Source of the DNA: Glaciimonas sp. CA11.2
Lineage (GTDB): Bacteria > Pseudomonadota > Gammaproteobacteria > Burkholderiales > Burkholderiaceae_D
Direction: 5' to 3'
Length of the DNA stretch: 64,000 nucleotides
Assembly (NCBI RefSeq): GCF_034314045.1
Contig: NZ_JAVIWL010000001.1
Span: forward strand, 4,092,001-4,156,000
The notes beneath the pieces are model-generated. The model did not search any database. It was not told where the DNA came from and saw only the letters and a program-made list of their open reading frames with translations. Numbering within the stretch: position 1 is the stretch's first letter; each line of letters starts with the position of its first letter. A program made the position numbers and the translations under genes. Shown here piece by piece: positions 55,001-62,248 of the stretch.

Positions 55001-57173
55001 CGTTAGCCATTCTGGCAAAAAAGTGGGTTACCTATGGAACGAAGCGGAAAGACAATTGGAAAAGCAAACCGATCAATGGCTTCGGGGATATAGACATCTG
55101 ATTGACGACGATCCGCAAATACTGAATTCCTTTACGCAGAATTTTCCTCTGCACTCATCCTCAGCGCGCGTCTCGGATATGTTGTACAACAACAAGCTCA
55201 TCAAAGAAGTCAGGCAGATTAAATACCAAAGTTTCTTTGATCATTTGCCGGAGCAGTTGGATCTGGGTGTGCACAGCGTTGGAGATCGTGAATACATCAA
55301 AATTGAAGATGAATTTTATTTGGTTGAGAGGCAATTACTACCAACTAATGAGCGCTGTATTATTGGCGAGTCGATGCCGGAAGACCTGCGCCTTGATATG
55401 CAATATGACGGCGCCACTTGGCAGATATCGAATAATCATTTGATTACGCCTAAGCCCACGCTTCCGAGCGGTGTAACTTCTTATCAGGAGGCGTTACAAC
55501 GAGGCTTCAATTTGCCTGAAGGATGGTCAGAGCCAATCATGTACGCTGATAATACTAATAGCGAGCAATTTATTTTTAGTTTTCAAGATAAAAGTGGGCG
55601 CACCAGATATCGCCACGGCCCAGACCGAAAAAATGCATTTGAAGTGCTCTCCAACGACGAATTTGACGAAAAGCGATGCCGGTTGCGGCGTGCACTGCCC
55701 GATAGTCTCCAAGCAAGTTGTAGCACGGAGGGCCTGAACATTGTAGCATTACCGTCGGAGTCCGAGCGCACAACTGCAATAAGGCGACTGGTTGCATTGG
55801 ATGTTGAAACACGTCCTTATTATGAGCGTTCGCTATTGCGGCTAGAAATTGTTCGCGATGCTGAAAAAATTCAAAGTGCATTCCCTGCGAATCCCCAACT
55901 GGCACGACATTTCAACGCCTTAATCACCCGTATGACCGATAACCCGGATTTAGATTTGTCCGAGACAATAAATAAAATGAAGTCTTTAGATTGGGGAGGT
56001 AATACTTTAACTGAGTATCAGTTGGACGGCGTTAAGATTTTTTGGGACAAAATGAAGTCGCAGTTAGCTGCAGAATCCTTTGACGATTTTGGAGGAGAGA
56101 CCGAGGCGCTTAACGAGGTCTGTGATACGAGTCTGCAACTCTGCGAAAATCAGCACACTTATCGTCAACTCCTAAAAGTTTATGGCGAAAAAAAAATAAT
56201 ATTAGACCACTTGGATAATAACTATCAAACCGATTACGTCATGCCACAGCAAAGCGTCACAACCCGCCTATGGAGAACAGTATTTGGTCCTGCTTTAACG
56301 TCGAGTTTTGCCAAGGTTGGCGGCTGGACATTCAAGACACATGCAAGAGGTATATCTGAAATAAGTAGTATGTATGGGCCATACTTTGCAGACGACATTA
56401 ATACCGCCTACGTCAATAGTCATCGTCTTGCGGAACAGTTGGCTAACTGGTCGAAAGACTCTCCTCTGGAATTCTGGATGCACGCCTCTGCATTTTTTCA
56501 CGTAAAACCTGAAGGGCTAACAGATGCTTATAAACAGAAAGTAGAACGAATACTGGTGAGATTTAAGAAAGTGACTAACCCCATCAGGACCGATAAAATT
56601 TGTGTTATATCGGCTTCGGTCAGTCCGGAGGGCATACAGTACCGATATAATCCGCAAGAACATGCGGATGGCGTTCCCCAGGAAGCTTCGTTATTTGCTA
56701 GCGTGATCACGGCATACACATATGAAGATGGCCCGAAGCGAGGTAAGCTTCACCTGACCACATCAGCATTTTTATCGCCAATCAATAGAGCCGGTCAGCT
56801 GCAGGAGACCTTGCAACATGAGTTATCACATTTAGCCATTCCGAATAGCGTCGAGGAAATTTACCTTAATGCTGACAGATCAAAATATGGTTACTACTCG
56901 GAAGATGGAATGCGACGTAATGCCGACGCGATACTCAGTTCGCAGGCCGCATTCATACAATATGCGAAGGATATCTCAGCAGTGAAGCCTAGTTTTCTAC
57001 AGCACTTCAGGACTGTGTTGCCGAACAGCTTAAAGCAGCATCTACCCGAAGGAATTGAAGGCGGTGAAATCAGTTCAGCGCGTTTTAAGGACTTTGTAAA
57101 AAAAGTATTCGAAGGGCCTGCTGATGAAAAAGTACGTGCATTTATGATGCCTGATATTATAAATGCCGCGTGA
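52074..57173 (+). CDS. Giant putative secreted effector/toxin, tandem copy 2
   Basis: A 1699-residue paralogue of the preceding gene, same architecture. The first 180 residues are nearly identical to copy 1, then a stretch of about 80 residues (from PKDPMLFQGVEGSIYDD) is unrelated or strongly diverged; the rest is moderately similar throughout. The hydrophobic segment (IGKFIVGLVPDGNCVIAVLD) and LQHELSHLAIP (HExxH at 1582-1586) with GMRRNADAIL are conserved. The protein ends at MPDIINAA, about 60 residues earlier than copy 1. Four bases later an IS21 element begins, so the 3' end may have been remodelled. ATG 52074 follows AAGGA by five bases. Function unknown; effector role inferred. Confidence 0.75.
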   Translation: MVHTSFTPSTSATSASFAVRGSEPSSKSQSTFINVVTNCSGIEVPLRNGKSSLNAKFPRATRRQRVHRELENKIINDKKEQTDMKKLREGFEYVQFGTNPSAVSCCDSGSEGAPIKTGLALAAMLITNACKPEQLFSAYCHETGTRFTALPDTKEGMPLPGPETCPSNSTTQATPSNIPTLSDIGNSILSFGQSVYNTLPAWPKDPMLFQGVEGSIYDDLNNPYWNQGEEKKKIEPVPTTTSVPSVAPKLDVAASSNYLSIDSFDTSLNGIHTWSSIDKGVILNGINAYQRWPTNVAQDDRLKGIALERSNDPIFRVDQLLSAFTPVVSRMIGGQPSVDQYEYAMLKYAVHSKLPPVDKGVAYDSPAHPQPTTPQSALKNDVAQLFFNALGQISEPSGAQVLEVFVRKNTSAALSLDPTLDTLAGFSDRIKASVINRLDLHLPSLKAADRARLNTLAKWFVEASLHAIDPLFNAQFNMRQRDFRDAHYQGRDGALMSIGASFINQFSVKAGTLLTPSILREAGLHSLIDIAPSAWLPSTGSTLTRFGQSIEKRIYGEPSGTATDRMKSGLAALIAPEIPRIRLLQEVNISEERFLRNINDQFNEDGVHKRQSEAALDLLIFSKFKLYSFGLKQLPQIDQDNLVSASRIGQLEVFMPKVVLYDTQHADITYKAALKATSGLIAPTGHTESEYYLFSEGRCWGSPVVSKVTEQINRAGGVAQFVNQNHASFTNGIQFQPSNQITFEAPSVYIFSTNIVEIATVVSDLQSFPSAIHKRFTDASPSQPISSTWTEKIFHSDIYAIGKFIVGLVPDGNCVIAVLDMAEMIVAPAKTDAGIATQGLAVATDALFCFTGLIKKNQAQYLMHYVRTPFNYRSSEEFATHKTAQHISEQSPKIEQARGITKKGAESVLSNPLSTRHEDLHFMSDMSEFFDPAPVELTVPPNLISLLGDTLTFPHNLSPSGLIQKFDGGPIYLVMDVSHSGKKVGYLWNEAERQLEKQTDQWLRGYRHLIDDDPQILNSFTQNFPLHSSSARVSDMLYNNKLIKEVRQIKYQSFFDHLPEQLDLGVHSVGDREYIKIEDEFYLVERQLLPTNERCIIGESMPEDLRLDMQYDGATWQISNNHLITPKPTLPSGVTSYQEALQRGFNLPEGWSEPIMYADNTNSEQFIFSFQDKSGRTRYRHGPDRKNAFEVLSNDEFDEKRCRLRRALPDSLQASCSTEGLNIVALPSESERTTAIRRLVALDVETRPYYERSLLRLEIVRDAEKIQSAFPANPQLARHFNALITRMTDNPDLDLSETINKMKSLDWGGNTLTEYQLDGVKIFWDKMKSQLAAESFDDFGGETEALNEVCDTSLQLCENQHTYRQLLKVYGEKKIILDHLDNNYQTDYVMPQQSVTTRLWRTVFGPALTSSFAKVGGWTFKTHARGISEISSMYGPYFADDINTAYVNSHRLAEQLANWSKDSPLEFWMHASAFFHVKPEGLTDAYKQKVERILVRFKKVTNPIRTDKICVISASVSPEGIQYRYNPQEHADGVPQEASLFASVITAYTYEDGPKRGKLHLTTSAFLSPINRAGQLQETLQHELSHLAIPNSVEEIYLNADRSKYGYYSEDGMRRNADAILSSQAAFIQYAKDISAVKPSFLQHFRTVLPNSLKQHLPEGIEGGEISSARFKDFVKKVFEGPADEKVRAFMMPDIINAA

Positions 57174-57208
57174 ATAATGTACCGGATAGCGCACTTGAAA
57201 CGGCCGTG

Positions 57209-57235
57209 AATGGCGCGTTAAAAGTGTACCAATCC
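57209..57235. repeat. Subterminal inverted repeat, left arm (second IS21)
   Basis: 27 bases beginning AATGGCGCGTTAAAAGTG, perfectly inverted at 59772-59798. At the right end this repeat reaches almost to the terminus; at the left it sits 31 bp inside. Confidence 0.85.
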
Positions 57236-57283
57236 CAGCCTGTAGTCTTATGCCCTTGATGGTGCATAAGAAAGGCGGAAAGG

Positions 57284-58819
57284 ATGTTTCCCGTGGACAT
57301 ATACGTCAAAGTACGTCGCGCCGTGATGGTCGAGAACAAGAGTGAGCGTGCGGTTGCGCGCTACTTCGGTATCCATCGCAATACCGTCAGGAAGATGTGC
57401 CAGTTCGCGGCACCGCCGGGATATCGGCGAGCGCCGGCCCCGGTCTCTCCGACGCTGGCACCGTTCGCAGCCATCATCGACGCCATTCTCGAGGCCGATA
57501 AGCAAGTCCATGTGAAACAGCGCCATACGGCGGTACGTATCCGCGAACGATTACGTGACGAGCATGGTTACGACGGTAGCTACACCCTGGTGCGCGAGTA
57601 CGTCAACGGTGTGGCCAGCCGGCAGAAGGAAGTGTTCATGCCACTGGCGCATCGCCCCGGCCATGCCCAGGTCGATTTCGGCGAAGCCGACGGGTACATC
57701 GGCGGCAAGAAGGTCCGCTTCCACTATTTCTGCCTGGACATGCCGCATTCGGATGCGTGTTTCGTCAAGGCGTATCCGACCGAAGACACGGAAGCCTTTC
57801 TGGACGGTCATCTTGCTGCCTTCGCGTTTCTCGGTGGCGTGCCGCAATCAATTCTGTACGACAACACCAGGATTGCAGTGGCCAAGATATTAGGCGATGG
57901 CCAGCGCCGACGGACCCATGCCTTTGCCGAATTGCAGAGTTATTACTTGTTTGATGATAAATTCGGACGTCCCGCCAAAGGTAACGACAAGGGTAAAGTG
58001 GAAGGACTGGTCGGCTACAGCCGACGCCACTTCATGGTGCCATTGCCGGTGGCAGATGACTTCGCTGCATTGAATAGCCAATTGCTGGACGGCTGCCTGA
58101 AACGTCAGCGTGCCGTGCTGCGTGGTCAATCTGACACCATCGGCCAGCGCCTCATCCATGACCGGGCGGCATTGATGCCGTTGCCGGTAACGCTCTATGA
58201 CGCCAGTCACAAGCAAACCAGCCGGGTATCATCGCAATCGTTGGTCCGTTACCGCACCAACGACTATTCGGTACCGACGCAATACGGTCATCAGGCGGTG
58301 CTGGTCAAAGGCACCGTCGACTGGGTCGACATCTATCTGGTTGGCAATCCGGAGTGCATTGCGCACCATCGTCGCAGTTATGCCAAAGCGGACTTCGTGG
58401 TGAACCCGCTGCACTATCTGGCGTTGCTGGAGAGGAAGCCGCGTGCGCTTGACCAGGCTGCACCGCTGCAAGAGTGGGCATTACCAGCGGCCTTCGAGCG
58501 ATTGCGACGCCTGCTGGAAGCGCGCATGGACAAGCGTGGGCGCAAGGAATATATCCAGGTCCTGCGGTTGCTGGAAACCTTCAGCATCGGGCAAGTCGAG
58601 CGTGCCATTGGCCAGGCCCATCATCTGGGCGTGCTCAGCTTTGATGCCATCAAACACCTAGTATTGTGCGCCATCGAACGACGACCACCCAAGCTGGATT
58701 TAACCCTGTATCCGTATTTGCCGAACGCCACGGTCGGCACGACCGATGCCGGCAGCTACCTCAGCTTGCTCAGCGGGAATGCGCTACTGACGCAACCTGT
58801 TACCGGAGACCTCGCATGA
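57284..58819 (+). CDS. istA: IS21 family transposase IstA (second element)
   Basis: DDE transposase with helix-turn-helix SERAVARYFGIHRNTVRKMC (about residues 21-40). Catalytic residues: Asp in HAQVDFGEADG, Asp in SILYDNTRIAV and Glu in DKGKVEGLVGYSRRHF. The length (511) is full. The GTG at 57293 may be the true start, because AAAGG (57279-57283) is nine bases from it but directly abuts the ATG at 57284. Overlaps istB by four bases. Confidence 0.93.
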   Translation: MFPVDIYVKVRRAVMVENKSERAVARYFGIHRNTVRKMCQFAAPPGYRRAPAPVSPTLAPFAAIIDAILEADKQVHVKQRHTAVRIRERLRDEHGYDGSYTLVREYVNGVASRQKEVFMPLAHRPGHAQVDFGEADGYIGGKKVRFHYFCLDMPHSDACFVKAYPTEDTEAFLDGHLAAFAFLGGVPQSILYDNTRIAVAKILGDGQRRRTHAFAELQSYYLFDDKFGRPAKGNDKGKVEGLVGYSRRHFMVPLPVADDFAALNSQLLDGCLKRQRAVLRGQSDTIGQRLIHDRAALMPLPVTLYDASHKQTSRVSSQSLVRYRTNDYSVPTQYGHQAVLVKGTVDWVDIYLVGNPECIAHHRRSYAKADFVVNPLHYLALLERKPRALDQAAPLQEWALPAAFERLRRLLEARMDKRGRKEYIQVLRLLETFSIGQVERAIGQAHHLGVLSFDAIKHLVLCAIERRPPKLDLTLYPYLPNATVGTTDAGSYLSLLSGNALLTQPVTGDLA

Positions 58820-59649
58820 ACGCCAACAGCGCGGCGCTGTCCGAGACCACCACGGTGGCACCGCAGGTACTGTTGGTCAACCACTTCAAAGCCCTGAAGC
58901 TGCCGACCTTTGCCCGGGAGTATGAGAAGGTCGGCGCCGACTGCGCGCGTGAAGGCGTAGATTACCCACGCTATTTATTACGGTTGTGCGAACTCGAACG
59001 TATCGACCGTGAACGCCGCACGATGGAGCGGCGCATCCGTCTGGCCAGGTTTCCGGTGACCAAGAGTCTGGATACCTTCGACTTCATGGCGATGCCAACC
59101 TTAAACAAATCCCTGGTGCTCGAACTGACACGCTGTGAGTGGATTGATAAGCGCGAGAACGTCATCGCGTTAGGACCTTCGGGTGTTGGCAAGACGCATA
59201 CTGCGCTGGCACTAGGATTAGCTGCCTGTCAGAAAGGACACAGCGTTGCCTTTACGACGGCCGCCGCCCTGGTCCATGAACTGATGGAAGCGCGTGACGA
59301 GAAACGACTGCGTGCCTTGCAAAAGCAACTGACTAACGTGAAGTTACTGATTATCGATGAACTGGGCTATGTGCCGTTCACAGCGGTCGGTGCGGAATTG
59401 TTGTTTGAGGTCTTTAGCCGACGCTATGAGCACGGTGCCACGCTGGTGACCTCGAATTTACCGTTTGACGAGTGGACCAGCGTCCTCGGTTCGGAGCGGC
59501 TGACTGGCGCCTTGCTTGACCGGCTTACCCATCACGTCCACATCCTGGAAATGAACGGCGAATCGTATCGATTGGCCACCAGCAAGAAACGGCAACAGCG
59601 CAATGTCAAACCAAACAGCACTGCTGAAAAAGGAGGGGCCAACCCGTAA
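58816..59649 (+). CDS. istB: IS21 family helper ATPase IstB (second element)
   Basis: AAA+ ATPase partner of IstA. Walker A GPSGVGKTHTALALG, Walker B LLIIDELGYVPF, sensor region TLVTSNLPFDEW and arginine-containing LLDRLTHHVHILEM, all canonical for the IS21 IstB family. The start ATG 58816 overlaps the istA stop (ATGA), giving 277 residues; the longer open frame from 58666 runs inside istA and is not used. Confidence 0.93.
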   Translation: MNANSAALSETTTVAPQVLLVNHFKALKLPTFAREYEKVGADCAREGVDYPRYLLRLCELERIDRERRTMERRIRLARFPVTKSLDTFDFMAMPTLNKSLVLELTRCEWIDKRENVIALGPSGVGKTHTALALGLAACQKGHSVAFTTAAALVHELMEARDEKRLRALQKQLTNVKLLIIDELGYVPFTAVGAELLFEVFSRRYEHGATLVTSNLPFDEWTSVLGSERLTGALLDRLTHHVHILEMNGESYRLATSKKRQQRNVKPNSTAEKGGANP

Positions 59650-59771
59650 AAGCAACGTCTTGAGGGAACGGGCTACGCTGCGCTGCGCCCGCCACCCCAA
59701 CTCTGCAGAGTATAGAAATGTGCATTGAAAAGAGAATAATTCAGGCCCTCAACGGCTCTATTTATTAACCC

Positions 59772-59798
59772 GGATTGGTACACTTTTAACGCGCCATT
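59772..59798. repeat. Subterminal inverted repeat, right arm (second IS21)
   Basis: Perfect reverse complement of 57209-57235, beginning GGATTGGTACACTTTTAAC; the element terminus is seven bases further out at 59805. Confidence 0.85.
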
Positions 59799-59805
59799 TG
59801 GTACA

Positions 59806-59903
59806 TCTTTACTCCGGCATTGACAACTAAAATTACGACAAGCGTTGCTGCACCGAAAAGACCCGCGAATCGCAGTGAATTTTCGCCTTTATTCGTGAGC
59901 ATA
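59806..59903 (-). pseudogene. Possible truncated membrane-protein gene cut by the IS
   Basis: ATG 59903-59901 opens a frame of 32 codons (MLTNKGENSLRFAGLFGAAT then LVVILVVNAGVK) that runs into the right end of the element, where it stops after six IS-derived codons. A charged start followed by a long hydrophobic helix looks like the N-terminus of a membrane or exported protein. No ribosome-binding site is visible, so this may be chance. Confidence 0.3.
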
Positions 59904-60767
59904 ATTGCTGGAAAATATAGCGCTTCTGAAAGAGAAGCGTTTTGGGCCGACTATAGGTAGATCGATTGTATGGGAGTTTAATTTACTCAAGAATTTTATC
60001 TTATTTTGACTAAGAATTCTCTAGAGTAGTCACTTTTTTTGGCGTTTAAATGTGAAGTAAAAGATATATAGCCCGTTATTTAGGCTTAAAAAACATAACG
60101 CCATAGAAGAAAAAAATTATATCGAGCGTGTTCAGATGGCATTGTTTATGAACAAATCTCCGTCGAAGTGTAGAACTAGAACTTTCTTAGTCGTATGGAG
60201 GCGTTCATATGTGTAATATGGTCGGTATCGGTTGCTACACAATACGTGCGGCGATTCGATGATTGCGTCATGCTTTTAATTGAATGTGGAGCGTGATATT
60301 TTGCGGATGCTGAAATTAATTAAAATAGTGAAGTTAGCAAAAGATATGGAGACAAGAAGGTGACACGGTGCATCATAAAATGAGTCCATCTACAGTTCGT
60401 AATGCGTCCATTGATAAAGCAAGAAGCATTAAAATGCTAAGAGTGGGCTAATCAGCGATCAGGTCGAAAATTTTATGAAAACTATTTGGCGCATTCCTAC
60501 AGTCTATTTAAAAAAAGACTAAAGATATATTTAAAAAGACGCTAATTATTTTTTTATATTTTCTGGCATTCGCGATGCATCAGAATTATTTACACGTTCG
60601 TCTTAAATTAATTCGTGCGACTGAGTGGGGTGTAGTAATTTAAAATCGTTTTTCTTCGGTGAGATCTGTTTTGTTTTTTAGCTTAAATAAACAGAGTTCC
60701 ATATATTCTTGTCCCACTCATTTGCGACGCCTTAAGCAACTAAATCAGAGATTTCTTAAGGTAATCA
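59904..60767. other. AT-rich gene desert before the response regulator
   Basis: About 860 bases, visibly AT-rich. A hairpin CGCTTCT-gaaag-AGAAGCG with TTTT sits at 59922-59944. Two tiny frames have ribosome-binding sites: 17 codons from ATG 60209 (GGAGG upstream) and 27 codons from GTG 60368 (AAGG upstream). None is convincing. Probably decayed or regulatory DNA. Confidence 0.5.
59922..59944 (+). terminator. Terminator-like hairpin right of the second IS21
   Basis: CGCTTCT-gaaag-AGAAGCG followed by TTTT. Confidence 0.45.
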
Positions 60768-61472
60768 GTGAATACACAAATAATCAAAGTAATTATTGCT
60801 GATGACCATCCATTTGTATTGGCGGGAATCAGATATGTAATCGCTGCAAGTAGCCTGAAAGTAGTAGCAACAGCTTGTAATTCAACAGAAATAATTGATC
60901 TGTTAAATAAGGGTTTATGCGACGTGCTGGTGGCTGACTATGTAATGCCAGGTGGCGAATTTGGCGATGGCATTCCTTTGTTTGAATTCATTCTTCGACG
61001 TTACCCAGGCGTGCGTATTGTCGCCATGACCATGATCGATAATCCGGCAATTTTAGGGAAATTAAGAGCGATAGGAGTGCGCTGTATTCTTAGCAAGATG
61101 GATGACGTCAATTATTTAATATCGGCAGTCCATATCGCCTATGGAAGTGATAAGGGTGAGTTCTTTTCCCCAACGATAAAATCTATCATGAAGGAATACG
61201 GTAATGTGAAAGGACGCTTGGCATTATCTCAGCGAGAGGCAGAAGTACTGCGACTGTATGTCTCTGGTATGGCAATCAGTGAGATCGCAAGTCATCTGCA
61301 TCGGAGCAAGCAAACTGTGAGCTCCCAAAAAAATAGCGCGATGCGAAAGATCGGAGTCGAATGCGATATGGATCTTTTTAAATACGCGATTGAGGTAGGC
61401 CTGGCACCTTCGTCAAGGACCGAAAACCAGAGCTATCACGATAACATCAGCTTCCGAACGCCCCTTTGCTAA
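60768..61472 (+). CDS. NarL/RcsB-type response regulator, orphan
   Basis: Two-component response regulator. Receiver domain (1-125): acidic pair D12-D13 in IIADDHPFVLAG, phospho-acceptor D57 in VLVADYVMPGGEF, and the conserved Lys in CILSKMDD. LuxR-type helix-turn-helix (about 150-210): LSQREAEVLRLYVSGMAISE then IASHLHRSKQTVSSQKNSAM. The insert GGEFGDGIPLFEFILRR after D57 resembles RcsB/BvgA-like regulators. GTG start at 60768 with AAGG seven bases upstream. No histidine kinase is in the window. Confidence 0.9.
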   Translation: MNTQIIKVIIADDHPFVLAGIRYVIAASSLKVVATACNSTEIIDLLNKGLCDVLVADYVMPGGEFGDGIPLFEFILRRYPGVRIVAMTMIDNPAILGKLRAIGVRCILSKMDDVNYLISAVHIAYGSDKGEFFSPTIKSIMKEYGNVKGRLALSQREAEVLRLYVSGMAISEIASHLHRSKQTVSSQKNSAMRKIGVECDMDLFKYAIEVGLAPSSRTENQSYHDNISFRTPLC

Positions 61473-61764
61473 AATATCCTATTTAGGTCGGATGAGCCTA
61501 CGCGAGTGGCGTCGAAGAAAGATACGGACTCGAGATTTAAGTTGTAATGCATCTTTGAATACAATCCACCCGCGCTAATCCTCGTCTTAATTCTAAGAGA
61601 GAGTCGCGACATGATGATATTCCAGTTTACATGTAAATTATTGAAAAATTGGAAACGAAGCTAAGACATCATATTTAAATCTGCAAATAAATATATAAAT
61701 ATATAAATATTAAAAATTTACAAAGTGACGCGTTTTACAGATTCATATTTACATGTTGAACCAT

Positions 61765-62223
61765 TTACTTTGCAATCAGTTCCGCCGACATGACTGCTTT
61801 AAGATAGGTTGTCGTGGTATCACCACGCTGCCGTTGTGCGATCCACCAGGCGCTGCCTTTACGTATCGACCATTCTTTTTTTTCGCCAGCGATAAGTATC
61901 GCAGCTACCTGACCCAGCGTGGGTTGATGCCCGATAATGAGTACTGGTTCGCGAGAGTCTGGCCAATGGGCCGCTGCTAATAGTTGATCAGCAGTGCAGT
62001 TTGGGGCGAGTTCTGGATGAATCTTAAATTTGCGTCCCAATGCTTCCGCTGTCTGGATAGTGCGAGTCGCCGGGCTGCAGAGTATCTTACAAGAGTTGGG
62101 TAAATTGCGGTCAAGCCAGTCTGCCATTTTCCATGCTTGTTTATGACCTTTTCCGGTCAGAGCACGGCCTTCGTCGGGTTCGCCGACCTCAGCCTCAGCG
62201 TGACGCCAGAGTATCAGTTCCAT
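61765..62223 (-). CDS. sixA: Phosphohistidine phosphatase SixA
   Basis: Small cytosolic histidine-phosphatase-superfamily enzyme that dephosphorylates phosphohistidine on HPt/PTS proteins. The RHG-like motif ELILWRHAEAE at the N-terminus, Arg in CSPATRTIQTAEAL, and His in LIIGHQPTLGQ complete the active site. AAGGAAA lies just before ATG 62223 (152 residues); a longer frame from 62271 would overlap ppk1. It follows ppk1 by 25 bases on the same strand, a common betaproteobacterial linkage. Confidence 0.9.
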   Translation of the reverse strand: MELILWRHAEAEVGEPDEGRALTGKGHKQAWKMADWLDRNLPNSCKILCSPATRTIQTAEALGRKFKIHPELAPNCTADQLLAAAHWPDSREPVLIIGHQPTLGQVAAILIAGEKKEWSIRKGSAWWIAQRQRGDTTTTYLKAVMSAELIAK

Positions 62224-62248
62224 GAAAATTTCCTTAACAATTATTAGA

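Larger units (their letters stand above)
57178..59805 (+). mobile_element. IS21-family insertion sequence (second, different element)
   Basis: A 2628-bp element with related ends: TGTACCGGATAGCGC at the left and, in reverse complement, TGTACCAAATGGCGC at the right. Its IstA/IstB differ from the first element's and belong to another subgroup. A perfect 27-bp inverted repeat (AATGGCGCGTTAAAAGTG...) lies at 57209-57235 and 59772-59798. The flanking bases (GAATAA before, TCTTTA after) do not match, so no target-site duplication is visible. Confidence 0.9.

Noticed and set aside
10018..59805. Composite transposon bounded by the two IS21 elements.
   Set aside because: The two elements have different ends and transposases, and the 45 kb between them is mostly housekeeping genes.
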